Assembly (NCBI RefSeq): GCF_020497125.1
Contig: NC_059076.1
Location: forward strand, 12,825,951-12,889,950
From: Mauremys mutica
Taxonomy: Eukaryota; Chordata; Testudines; Geoemydidae
Length of the DNA: 64,000 nt
Direction of reading: 5' to 3'
Shown here in pieces: positions 1-50,700 of the stretch (its first letter is position 1; each line of letters starts with the position of its first letter). Under the pieces are notes generated by a model. It made no database searches and had not been told where the DNA came from. It saw only the letters and a program-made list of their open reading frames with translations. A program made the position numbers and the translations under genes.

Positions 1-565
1 TGCTCCCAGTGAAGTCAATGGTAAAATACTTCAGTAGCAGCAGAGTTAGGCCAGCACTGAATGAGTTGGAAAGTCCCATCCATAATCTTTTCTTCACATA
101 ATTTTTTGTATAGCATTTCCTAGGATTATTTTTTTAAAAGAACAAAATAATCAAAAGATACCTCCATTATTTACTTAGACAATTTTATTTAGACACTACA
201 GAATGCCATAAGAGAAACTGGGGCTTCAAGCCTTGCTGTTGAAAATGCTACGTACCCTGCACATAAAATCTGGCCAGACATATCACAGTGGGATTGGCTA
301 AGTGCTAAGCTCCTTTGAAAATCTTAATTAGGAACCTGTGTGGGAGCAGAGCTTGCTTGGAAATCTGGTGCTGATTGTGGGTGCTGGGGACTTGAAAATG
401 TGAATTTGTGCTCTTTTGAAAATCTGGTTATGAGATGGCAGCTGCAGGCTTCCTGAAGTGTTTGTAGGATTTAGTAGACTTTTAGGCCCAGACCTTTTGT
501 CCATAGTCAGTGGTCTTGTCTCCATGGAACAGCAAGGTGCACTGCTGAAGAGCACCAATGTGTTG
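1..565. other. Non-coding flank, nothing recognised
   Basis: I see no exon, RNA gene or repeat that I can name. The stretch is upstream of the first coding exon of CSGALNACT1 and probably lies in a 5' intron or 5' flank of that gene. Confidence 0.4.
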
Positions 566-740
566 GAATCATAGAAGATTAGGATTGGGAGGGACCTCAG
601 GAGGTCATCTAGTCCAACCCCCTGCTCAAAGCAGGACCAATCCCCAACTATTTCTTTGCCCCAGATCCCTGAATGGCCCCCTCAAGGATTGAACTCACAA
701 TGCTGGGTTTAGCAGGCCCACTGAGCTATCCCTCCCCCCC
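566..740 (-). repeat. tRNA-headed SINE with CR1-like tail (Cry/tortoise PolIII type)
   Basis: Read on the minus strand, this copy has a tRNA-like head (A-box-like TAGCTCAGTGG, B-box-like GTGAGTTCAATCC) and then the tail shared with CR1 (GGTTGGACTAGATGACCTCC). SINEs of this design are known from cryptodiran turtles. This copy has lost a few bases between the A box and the B box. Confidence 0.8.
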
Positions 741-813
741 AGTGTAGACCCTGCTAGCAGGCAGTAAGAGTTCCCTAGTGTGCTTTAACTGGGACTACTC
801 TGTGTGTCCAAAG

Positions 814-1124
814 CAGGGATAGGCAACCTATGGCATGCGTGGTGAAGGCGGCACTCAAGCTGATTTTCAGTGGCACTCACACTGCCCTGGTCCTGGCCAC
901 CAGTCCGGGGGGCTCTGCATTTTAATTTAATTTTAAATGAAGCGTCTTAAACATTTAAAAAACCTTATTTACTTTACATACAACAATAGTTTAGTTATAT
1001 ATTATAGACTTATAGAAAGAGACCATCTAAAAATGTTAAAATGTATTACTGGCACGCGACACCTTAAATTAGAGTGAATAAATGAAGGCTCGGCACAGCA
1101 CTGCTGAAAGGCTGCTGTCCCTTG
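814..1124 (+). mobile_element. Non-autonomous hAT-like MITE, copy A
   Basis: The ends are CAGGGATAGGCAACC and GGCTGCTGTCCCTTG, degenerate versions of the CAGGGGTCGGCAACC termini seen in two sister copies at 19013 and 30743. It is flanked by an 8-bp target duplication with one mismatch (GTCCAAAG at 806-813, GTCTAAAG at 1125-1132). An 8-bp duplication and CAGGG ends are typical of hAT elements. It has no coding capacity. Confidence 0.8.
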
Positions 1125-1389
1125 GTCTAAAGTTTCATTGAGGTTAATGCGAGAAGGGGCCTCGAGCTCATTAGCTCATCTACTCTGACTTGCACATCCC
1201 GGGCCGTTGCATTTCACCCCGCTAACCCTGTGTTGAGCCCAATGACTTTGGTTGAAATAAAGCAATTTAGTCTTCAGGAGACAGAGAACAGGAGAGACCA
1301 AGGTGCAGCCAATGCCCGAGGCCCCCGGATGGCAGGGAACTCATGAGGTGAGGCCTGCTCAGATAATCCTAGAAGGCGATCCATGCCTA

Positions 1390-1509
1390 GGGTGACCAGA
1401 CAGCAAATGTGAAAAATTGGGACAGGGGGTGGGGGGTAATAGGAGCCTATATAAGAAAAAGACCCCAAAATTGGGATTGTTCCTATAAAGTCAGGACATC
1501 TGGTCACCC
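1390..1509. mobile_element. Small TA-target MITE with GGGTGACCAGA ends
   Basis: This is a 120-bp element with perfect 11-bp inverted termini (GGGTGACCAGA and TCTGGTCACCC). It is flanked by TA on both sides (1388-1389 and 1510-1511). A TA duplication suggests Tc1/mariner-type mobilisation. The larger element at 22652-23097 has nearly the same termini. Confidence 0.75.
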
Positions 1510-1786
1510 TATCCATGCCCCATGCTGCAGAGAAGGTGGGGGGGGATCCCAAGATACCACACGTGTGTGCGATTTCCAAGGCCAGCGCCTTAGTGCCTCA
1601 CAGATTTAGCATTGTCCACAGCTGCCGAGTACTTCACAGCATTCTGCACTGCTTAGGCAGCTGCACAAGGCACAGCAGTTAATGCTACTGCACATGTGCA
1701 CGCTTACAGCCCTCGTCCCTTCTCGACCACTGCCCAGACTATGTAGCATATGGATCCATAACTGGCCTTTGTTGCTTGTCTTTCAG

Positions 1787-2056
1787 GTCACCCTTTGCCG
1801 ACTACTGCAAGCTGATAAGATAACAATGGGAGTGACTGTGGGGAGTGGCGGGTGTCGGCTCACAGCTTCTCCTTTGCAGCTGGGCTCTTAGCACTGCCGA
1901 GTACATGTGAGGCTGCACCTGATACCCGAGCGGAGCATGCACTTTAGAAGGAAGCTGCCAAACCCACTCATGCACATACATGCATCTGTTTAGGGACTCT
2001 ATTTGGACACACACAGCAATGTAGGTGCTGACGTACCCACGCCTGCTCCCGGAGAG
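1787..2056 (+). other. CSGALNACT1: Probable 5' UTR part of CSGALNACT1 coding exon 1
   Basis: A good acceptor (TTGCTTGTCTTTCAG, ending at 1786) lies 270 bp before the start codon, so the exon probably begins at 1787. The leader holds a short upstream ORF (ATG at 1826, stop ending at 1891). It also has an in-frame ATG at 2003 that would add 18 residues. I chose the ATG at 2057 because human ChGn-1 starts with a very similar run of Met followed by VRRG. The acceptor is inferred, with no transcript support. Confidence 0.5.
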
Positions 2057-41417
<39,361 letters not shown>

Positions 41418-42146
41418 AGCCAAAACCCAACTAGTTGGTTGTATTTTCAAAAAGACTATAGCTGCTTAAAGAGAGTGCGGGAGCGGGAGCAGGAAAGCTG
41501 GAGCTGGCAGGAAAAGGAAGACAAAGGAAACGCTTGCACTCCCTTTTCTTGCCGTCCTTAGCAGAGCTTTTGAATATGCCGTTTAGCCGGCTGTCCCCCA
41601 CTGGCTCATGCCACGGAATTGGAGACAAAGGCAGAGCGAAACGGAAGGTGGTAGAAACCAGTACCTTGTGTTTGATACTTGTGCGCCGTAACAAAGGGTT
41701 TGTTGCGTTTCATTGAAATATCCACATGCGATGACAGCTGCCCTGATCCTGCAAAGACTTCTGGCCATCTTTAATATACTCCAGTGGGGTTGCTCATACA
41801 CGTAAGTGTTGGCAGGACCGGGCCTCGCATGGCCTATGTATTCAAAAGCGAGGAGTGATTTTAGGGGTCCACTTTGACACACCTAAAAGGGGCCTGATTT
41901 TCAAAAAGCATAGAGCACCCGCCCTTCAAAAAACACTTGTTACAGGTGGCTCAAATAATATCCACAATCAGTAGTTACATTTGAAAATCTGGGCCAGTCT
42001 TTAATAGTTAGACACATTCACATTTAGTTTCATAGCGAGCAGCGTCTAAGAAAAAGCTTTCTAGAATCTAGAAAGCTAAAGATCAAGTAAAATATGAAAT
42101 TCCAAAATGCTGGAAAATGGTGTTATACTCCACTCTGTACATTAAA
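41418..42146 (+). other. CSGALNACT1: CSGALNACT1 3' UTR, short form
   Basis: The 3' UTR follows the stop codon. The first poly(A)-like signal I noticed is ATTAAA at 42141-42146, with a T-rich stretch about 45 nt later (CTGTTGTTCTAG). The UTR may instead run on to AATAAA at 46645. The choice is not decided by sequence alone. Confidence 0.45.
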
Positions 42147-42571
42147 CCAAAAATGAAAAGCCAGAGCTTGGAGCTTTCTTTGGACTAGTCTGTTGTTCTA
42201 GAGAACTTTTAAGTATCTGGGTTGGTTTGTTTTAAAGTGAACATTTTTTTGCTTGTGAGTTATTTTGTGCCGATGTAAGTTTCCTACTTCAGGCCTTACT
42301 GAGAAATAGCATAACCTTCCTGTACGTTTTGAAAATGGTTTGCAGTTTAGATCATAGATCCATTTTTCTCACCAGTCAGGTGTCTATCCTGACACTGGTT
42401 ACCAGGTTGAAATGCACACCTTCTTTCTACTGGAGACAGGGTGAAGAGAATTCACTTATCTGAAGGAGAACACAAATACTGAAATGAAGGAGAAACTTTT
42501 CTATTCCAATAGAAAAGGGAACATAATCTGCAATCCTGATTTAATGAGAGACTCTAAATAATGAATGTTGT

Positions 42572-42785
42572 ACGTAAGAGCAGCCATTCTGGGTCAGACC
42601 AAAGGTCCATCTAGCCCAGTATCCTGTCTACCGACTGTGGCCAATGCCAGGTGCCCCAGAGGGAATGAACAGAACAGGTAATCATCAAGTGATCCATCCC
42701 CTGTCACCCATTCCCAGCTTCTGGCAAACAGAGGCTAGGGACACCATCCCTGCCCATCCTGGCTAATAGCCATTGATGGACCTAA
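42572..42785 (-). repeat. CR1 fragment
   Basis: TAAGAGCAGCCATTCTGGGT, then AGTATCCTGTCTACCGACTG and GGCTAATAGCCATTGATGGA repeat the pattern of the older CR1 at 5300-5757. It lies downstream of the CSGALNACT1 stop and would be part of a long 3' UTR if that form exists. Confidence 0.75.
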
Positions 42786-45700
42786 TAGGCACCAAAATGA
42801 ATGAAGGACCTCTTTGTGACTTGTTTATACCAAAGTATTCAGTATAAACCAAATCTAGCATTATACCCAATGCATAGTGGAGTTTTTTGTAAGACATATA
42901 CTTCTATGAAGGATAATTGGAGCCGCTAAGACTTGATATGCTGACAGCGTTCCTAAGTGCTTCCCAGAAATTGATCTGCTTTTTAATTTTAAGAGTTTTG
43001 TTTGATAGTTGCATCCAGCACTGTTCAAACCATGTCTTATTGCTATCATAAAATATGTTCTTTTCATGCTGACTGTTGTTTCGTTCATCATTTTAGATTT
43101 TATTAACCAACAACAGAGGCATGGGCTGGTTGGCTGCTTTCCTAGCTTGAGCTCATTGTTCAATAGCTTCAGAGTCTTTCAAGCCATTTGGGATACAAAC
43201 TTGTATTGTCATTAATTGTGCATTTACCAGGTGGAAAGCCAGGGGAAGGCAGAGTGTAGGACAGCAGTGTAGCAATGAATAAGATAGGGTTTATATGGCC
43301 ATTGTACGATAGGCGAACTACCCACTACCTCTTTGAATGCGTGCTTTTGCAGGGGGGGGGGGACACACTGAAAACACCCTATTGTAAGTACCCTTTTTTA
43401 CTTGACATTTTGAGTTATAAAAAGTGCTCGGTTTTCTTTAAAACTTGGTAGAAACGAGTACTAGGTTTTGTGAGACAAGACTCAGAACACACCGTTGGCC
43501 TATTGAGTTAAAGGGACACCATTCAAATACTTTATCCCTAGACCCTCAGTGTGCTGGAGGAATATCGAATGGGAGGCTTTGGATTCTAATGAGCTATTTT
43601 ACAAAGGGGTAGCACTATAATGCTTAGAGGAAGAATTTCAGAGACATTTGTAGGACCTACCAAAACTGTTTGTCTAAGCCTGCTAACACTGCATAATCAG
43701 CTACGTAAGACATCTGTTTTCAAACCTATGAAAATATGATCGCTAAATCAGTGCGCCAGTAGAGGAGAAAGCAACAGGCTTATTTAAATCACACCCTTTG
43801 TACACAGCAGATGTCTCCACAGCCCCTGTGAGGTGACTTGAGACACGGTGCAGTGTCTGAGATAGTGTGCCGCAAGCTCCCGCCCCCCAAAATGTGATTT
43901 GCCTGACAATCCTACCCTGCTTGTGCCCTGTGTAGGATGGATCTGAGCACCTTTCAGTCTTAAGCCGTCCCCGCCCCTGCCCCTGGAGTAGTATCTTCAT
44001 CCAGTCCCTTTCGTGCCATTGCAAGCAGAGCGTTAAATGATTGTGCTGTAATCCTGCTGCACCGTGGCCACAGCAACACTGTTTCAATCCCTCTGCTGCT
44101 CACTGCGGTGCCCCCTTTGGAGAGCAATGGCACTGCATGGATGAGGAGGGAAGGAAGGCAGCCTGCAGGTAGGGACTGTGCTGTTCTCTGGGCGTTGTGA
44201 TTGATTGCAGCAGCTGGAAATTGCAGCTTGCACCTCCGTAGAAGTTAGACAAGGCCAGGACAGGAGCAGGGTGTGGCGGGGGAAGAGAGAGCAGGATCCT
44301 TGCTAATTACACTCCTCCAGCATAGGACATAAAACCGGCCTCTCAGAACAAGCTCCAGTGAGACACAATACAGAAAGGATCGGCGCCACGGGGAAACGTT
44401 GGTGGGTGCTCTGCACCCACCAGCAGCTCCCCGCCCCGCCCCCCCAGCTCACCTCCACCGCCGCTCCACCTCCTCCCTTGAGCGTGCAGCAGAGTCCTGC
44501 TTCTCCCCCTCCCTCCCAGCGCTTGCACCGCAGAACAACTGCGGGAGGAGGAACACAGCGCGCTCAGGTGGGGATTTGGGGAGGGATCCAAGAGGGGTAG
44601 GGCGGGGGGAGGGCGCGAGCACCCAGCGGCACCAAGGGAAGTTGGCGCCTGTGACAGAAAGTATCCACACTAACTGTACAATGCTAGCTGTGCCCTTCCT
44701 CCTCCTGGGAACGCCTGCTCCTGATCCTGGGGAGATGAGTCCCTGACCCTTTCACCTTCACCTGGGTGCGCTACTGAGAGAACACAAACCGCCAAAGCAA
44801 GAACAGGGCTGGAGCTGCCTGGCCTCCCTGCACAGATGCTGGCCCAGCCTTGGGCTCTGCAGAGGGGCAAAAGGCTCTGAGGGGAAACACCACCTCGAAC
44901 ACCTGGAGCAGCTGCCACACTCATCCTGAGGGTGCTGCAAGGAGGCGGCGCCCCTGTACTAGATCCAGGCTCGCACCTTCCACAGGAAGCCCGTGGTTAT
45001 GGATACGATTTTGTCACAGTAAAATTAGGCAAAATTCACAGACCATCCATGGCAAAAATGTACAAAATCAGGGTATGGTGACAGCAACAAACAATGTGAC
45101 ACTTTAACAAAGTCTGACAGTGTAACATTTACACACAACATTAATGCACTTGTAAACTGTGTTTCCTTTAGAGATGCATATTGTGCAATCATTTTTCAAC
45201 CAAAAATAATGAAAAGCTATATACTAAAAATCAGTTATTTTTGTCCAAATCCCTTTTGCAAAGTGTTGCCATTTTGGTCTGACAAGTTATTCCTAGACGC
45301 GGCGTCTGTTGTCCCCAAGCACATTTTTACAAGATGAGGAGGAGGGTTCATCGCCCATGCCGTAGCCTGGTACTGCTAAGCATCGCAGGGCGGCTGCTGC
45401 CAGAGCTGGGAATCTGGTCACCATGCTGCTCCAGAACTGGAAAACATCCTTTTTCCGCAATTCTTGATCGGCTCCACAGTCAGCCAGCTACTCGCTCTGT
45501 GCTGGAATGTTGGCTTCAAGCAGTGAGATATTTTCAAATCCTGTGGACTCACAAATGTCAAGGTGTTTTGCTTGATTTGGCTCAAAGACACGTCCTGCAC
45601 TGAAGTAACTGGCAGGTTGGTGAAAGCAGGCGGTTGAGTCAGTGGCCATGTATGACTTTTTTTTTTTATTAAGTTTTCCAAGAGGGCAGTTTTTGCTGGT

Positions 45701-46020
45701 GCATGTTGGCAGGTTTCAGAGCGGCTCTCTGCCCACACTGCAGGATCAGGCAGGTCATTTTTCACTTGATGAGTATGAACTGTGGGCTCTCCATAAGATG
45801 TAAGTGTGTTTATGATTCGGGATGCAAACTTTTAGAGCCTGGAGTGCGTCAGTAACTGCTGAGGATTGGTAGAGAGCAACAATCTCTTAAACACTTGTAC
45901 TGCTTCGACCATTCGCCTCTGTAAAAAATGAAACGTAATCCTAAGTGTGTTCAGTGTGCTAGAGGTTGGAAGGCAGGCTCGCCTCTACCGTGTGGCAAGT
46001 GGTTATGCAGCATATACATT
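42786..46020. other. Intergenic or extended 3' UTR, mostly unrecognised
   Basis: A G tract lies near 43351-43362. A GC-rich block at about 44379-44660 opens with GGCGCCACGGGG and closes with AAGTTGGCGCCTGTG, so it may be a MITE. The minus open frame 45765-45418 has no domain that I know. No further gene is supported between CSGALNACT1 and SH2D4A. Confidence 0.4.
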
Positions 46021-46240
46021 TTAAGACCAGAAATGCCCATGGTGATCATCTAATTTGCCCTCCTGCTTAGCACAGGGCATAAAAACTTCACCCACAGTCC
46101 TTCCTGCTTCAAGCCCATCTCTTGTTGCTGGGCTACAGCGCATTATTTTTAGAATCACATCTTCCCTTGATTTGAAGACTTCAAGTGATGGCGAATCCAC
46201 CACATTCCATAGGACACAGAATAGAAGTAAGGTGCCGGAT
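46021..46240 (-). repeat. Degraded CR1 3' fragment
   Basis: AAGACCAGAAATGCCCATGG, then GATCATCTAATTTGCCCTCC and GATGGCGAATCCACCACATT match an old CR1 3' end read in reverse. Confidence 0.7.
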
Positions 46241-46644
46241 ACTCTTTTCAAAATGACCTGAAGGACTTTGTGTTGATGGCTTTCTTAAGTTGTGCGGAAC
46301 AACCCCAAGCCACATGGAAGAAGAGAAATTAACTGGTAATTTAAACTGAAACTGGACTGATTTTTTGTTCACAATTTTGAAGATTGCAGAGCTTGCAAGT
46401 TGTCATTAGTGGAGGGGAGGGAGATAATTTATCTGATTTTCATAATATGCACCACCAATCCTGGTACTGATGCTAAGACACATTTTAGCATCTCCTCAAG
46501 TCTATGCCTTGATATTTCATACTGCAGCTCTCAGGACAAATACTACAAGCTCAGCTGTTATGTCAAAGAAAAAGTAGAAGGCCCAGCTACATTCAGCATG
46601 AGCAGTTAGCTCGGAAATGTGCCTTCTGTGATTTGCAGGACTTC

Positions 46645-46650
46645 AATAAA
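46645..46650 (+). terminator. CSGALNACT1: Canonical poly(A) signal AATAAA, plus strand
   Basis: AATAAA is followed about 20 nt later by the GT-rich GACTGTGTAC. It could end a long CSGALNACT1 transcript about 5.2 kb past the stop codon. It faces the minus-strand signal 30 bp away. Confidence 0.45.
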
Positions 46651-46680
46651 CAGTTACATTACGGAAAAGAGACTGTGTAC

Positions 46681-46686
46681 TTTATT
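46681..46686 (-). terminator. SH2D4A: Canonical poly(A) signal AATAAA, minus strand
   Basis: TTTATT on the plus strand gives AATAAA for SH2D4A about 935 nt after its stop, a reasonable 3' UTR length. A second minus-strand AATAAA at 46836-46841 is an earlier alternative. Confidence 0.55.
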
Positions 46687-47621
46687 GGCAGGCATCTCTC
46701 ATTGTTCACGTCCACACTGGAGTTGAGTAATACTGACGATTAACAGTAAAAGGCTGCCCAGGAGGCTGGATGTAAAATAGCCCAGGCTCTGTGTGCAAGG
46801 GTTAAAACGTCTCAGCCAGATTCCAATGTGGTTTCTTTATTTACGAAGTTGCTGTTCCCCTCCATCTCCAAAGGGCATCATTCCCCCTCCCCCCGTGCAG
46901 AGGGGCCAGCACAAAGCTTAGTCACCGAGTAAGCCCCACTGAAGCCCTATATTAAGGGACTATGTGGGTTCATGCGCTGCACAGGTCTTGTGCTGGCCCC
47001 TATTCATGGGGTGGATTTTATGGTGGGCCCGATGCTGCAGCACATTAACCGACCTCTACTCCCACTGACTCCAGAGGACTCAGCCTCTTGCAGGACTGAT
47101 CTGCAATTATGCACCTTACCACGAGGGGCCAGGTCCCCTCCTTGATGTGGCTTCACCCCCTTTGAACAGAGTTTAAAATACTAATTTCACTGCATCTCTG
47201 GCAAACATCCCACAACATCCCTTTAATGGCAATTTATGCTGCAGTAGTTGAGGGCAAAATGCAGCTTAATCAGAGACAGCCCAGAGTCATTTACACAAAC
47301 TAACACATGGCAGTACCTTCCCTCAACAGCTTTGTTCCTGAGCTAACCCTACAACAATAAGGCTGAAGCTGCTAGCGCTCCTTCATGGCTTGCTAGGCTG
47401 CTGAATGCTGCGGCTGCTGCTGCTAACAGAGAGCAGCGCCCAGCACTAATTGCCGTTTCACTGCTTTGGTGCTAAACATTTTCACATATGGACACTTGTG
47501 CAGAGGATTTCACTTGATCGGTGCTGGCTGGGCATTGGGGGGGTCCGTCTCTCAGACACCCGTTCATCTGTTCATTCAGGGGGAGGCACGGGCGTGTGTC
47601 ACAAGGTGGGAACGGAGGCTT
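46687..47621 (-). other. SH2D4A: SH2D4A 3' UTR
   Basis: This is the inferred untranslated region between the stop codon at 47622-47624 and the poly(A) signals at 46841 and 46686. No repeats were recognised inside, which fits an exon. Confidence 0.5.
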
Positions 47622-47714
47622 TCACTCAAAGAGATCAAGGTAGTCAGGTTCCGGACCCTGTTGGCCACATGGGTAAAGCAGCAGCTCCTTCCCCAAAGAA
47701 GTGATGGGCTCCTC
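47622..47714 (-). CDS. SH2D4A: SH2D4A last coding exon (end of SH2 domain, stop)
   Basis: The acceptor TTGGCCAACAG precedes 47714. The exon encodes EEPITSLGKELLLYPCGQQ and then GPEPDYLDLFE before TGA at 47622-47624. This is the last strand and helix of the SH2 fold and the acidic C-terminus, nearly the same as in mammals. Confidence 0.95.
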   Translation of the reverse strand, partial: EEPITSLGKELLLYPCGQQGPEPDYLDLFE

Positions 47715-50700
47715 CTGTTGGCCAAAGGACATTGGTTAAACGCCACAGTCTGAAATTAACACAGTTGCACTGACTGACAGCCTGTTAGGGGCAAGAGACG
47801 TCTTTCCATGGCCTCTGAGCCAGCACAATTGTGACTTAGGCCAATCATCTGTCATTGATATGGTTCGGGCTCAGTTCAAAGCCTGCCAGAGTCAGTGCAA
47901 GGCTCCCATCGATGTCTGCAGGCTTTGGGTCTGGGCCTGTATTGCCTTGAGCGGGCCTCACCTCACACTTCAAATGACAACATCCAACACCCTCAGATTG
48001 AGAGGAGCTTTACCACTGGGCCCTGCCTCTTTCTGGGCAGCAGCAGCCTCCCGCCAGCCGGTCACCACTTTGGGGGAGGGACTGTCTTCTCCCTCTGCTG
48101 CCCCACAGGTACTGCAAGGCACCAAGCCAGCCATGATCTACCTCCCCTGGCTTACCAAGAAGACACAAAAGTGAGCCAATTAACCCAATTACACTGCCCT
48201 CCCCCCGTTCCCTTCACACGCCCCCACTTGCTGCTGCTGCTGCTCCTCTGTCTTGCTCAATAGCAGCAAATGGATTCTCATCTGTTAAAGCACCGTGCTG
48301 GGGCAGGGGAGAATCCAAAGACACCAAGGTTTCTCTTTGCACCACTGCTGGCTTCGCTAGCCGGAGCGTCTTTTTGAGAAGGGTGGTGGTATTTAAGGGA
48401 GTTTCATGCACAGCTCATTTAATGTGGGGTGAAATTCACCCCAGGGAGAGGGACCGGATGAGGCCTAGGCAGCATGTAAGTGCCCTGTTCTGAGAATGTA
48501 GGTGGAACAAGCACGTTGGTTTTGTGCCAGCTCTCAGCCCAGTGGTGAGCTTCCCTGAACACCAACAAATTATTTCTCACTGAAATGGGCTTGAAAACAA
48601 GTTTTCTGCAGTGGGTTGGCGCTGTCAGTAGGAGCTGCACCCTCACCAAGTGACTCCGGCGACGTGGGAGTCCCGTGGAGACAAGATCTGCTTCCATTCT
48701 TGCTCTGAACACCAGGAGAACGAATGGCTTTACAAGTTGGCTGTCTTGTCTGATTATCGCGAGCCAAAAACCAGACTGCAGAGCCCCAGGAAACCCCTTC
48801 TCAGAGCAGCCAAATGTTTTAGAAGCGCTCAGCTGGGGAAATCCAGTCCTGTGCAGAGGGGCAGCACAAGGCCAGTGGCCGAATAAGTGCCACCTATGCC
48901 TTCGCGCTGGGACTGATGTGCTGCTGACCTGGATGCTGCACCTGGGCATCCCCCACCCCAAACACACACTCCTTCTACTGGCCCTCTGCTCACCACAAAT
49001 GACCTTCATTATCTCCACTAACTGAGACCCTCGGGTGGAGCTCGGCACATGAGAAATGCTGACTCCTGAATCCAAAGCAACGGGAAGCTATACTGAAGAG
49101 AGGCCCAGCCCGTTTCACTCCACGCTGCTCTGCGCTGCCTTTGCTGCATGCGGTGCCTCGCTTTTATCAAACAGAAGCTGATTTATTGCTCTGTAACCCA
49201 ACAGTTCCCAGCACACACTTGGTTCATGGAAGGGAAAATGTAGGGACAGTCCCTAATCATGTACCAAGGTGACCAGAAAAGCTGGTTTGCTGATAAACTT
49301 GCCTCTGCCTGCTGGTGGCTTTCATTTGCATTAAGGTAGCCTGTGCTGGGTGCTGTACAACCAAAGGGACGGCCTCCGCCCCAAAGAGCTTTAGGCCAAT
49401 GACAAAGATGAATTGTCACTGCAAGCATTGAGAGGGGCTCACCTTGTGGTAGTTGACAAGGTCGGCCAGTGTCGAATGCTGCAACTGGTCCACTCCCAGG
49501 AAGCTGTAGGAGTTGCTGGAGGCATCTATTAGAAAGTGCTTGCAGCCCTCCAGGGACAGAAGGGAGAGTGCGTAGCCTTTGATTTTCTCACTGACCCGGA
49601 TCAGAAAGCTCCCGGGCACCGATTTGCTCAGGAGCTCCTCTGCTTGCCTGAGGGTTACGATACCTGCCGAAAGCAAACCAAAGCGCTTACAGGGGAGAAG
49701 CGGTTTGGGGACAGCAGATGGCTGAATGTAACAATGCTAAGACGGATTCTGTTATAACCCTTTAAACTAATCCGTAGCATTTACATCATGCTGTACGTCT
49801 CAGAAGCATTTCACAACCTAACCACTTTGCTCCAGGCCAGATCGCGGCCCAGCTCACACGGCTGGGCTAGCAGGAGGTGCGCGGCAGGCCAGCTGGCATG
49901 GCCAGGTAAGGGGGATAAGAAGGGAGGCAGATAAGTACCTTAGCCAGGGCCAGCTTTATGAACGGCAGGGCCTGATTCGAACACCCGGCAGCGGTTGGGG
50001 CTTCGGCGGGACTTCAGCGGCGGGGGGGGTCTGCTCCGGGTCTTCCGCGGCACCGAAGGACCCCCCTCACTGCCGAAGCCCCGGTGTGGAACCCCCCCCC
50101 CCCCCCCGCCACAGACCTGGAGCAGACCCCCTCCCTGCCACCAGGTGAGTAAAAAAAATTAAAAAGACGCCTAAAGGGCAGAGCCCTCTTAGGCGCGGGG
50201 CCCGATTCCGGGGAATCAGCTTAAAGCCGGCCCTGACCTTAGCTAGCTAGATGAGGCTGCTGTTCAAGTCTGCACATACTGAAAGACATTGGAATTACAG
50301 AAGCCCACACTTAGGGTATGGCTACACTTGAGAGCTGCAGTGCTGGTGGAGGCTTTCCACGCTGCAGTTAGTAACTGTCCACACCTGCAGGGCACATCCA
50401 GCGCTGCAACTCCCTGGCTGCAGCGCTGGCTGTACACCTGGTCTGCTTGGGGTATAACAATTGCAGCGCTGGTGCTACAGCGCTGCTCGTAAAGTGTGGC
50501 CACACACCAGCGCTGTTATTGGCCTCCAGGGTATTAGGAGATATCCCAGAATGCTTTTAACTAAATTACTCTCTTTGTTTTGTTATGATGCCTCTCTTTG
50601 TTTTGTTGTGAACTTGGGGCTCCGGGAGCTGCTTATCTAAAAAACAAACACAGCTCCTGTTTGCTGTGATCAATCTGTAACTGACTGTGAACAATCAAAT

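Noticed and set aside
45418..45765. 115-codon minus-strand frame between the genes
   Set aside because: I considered a second transposase relic, but no TTF, DUF4371 or hATC motif can be seen.
48419..49075. 218-codon minus-strand frame in the SH2D4A last intron
   Set aside because: It does not resemble SH2D4A, and the flanking SH2 exons already join in phase without it.
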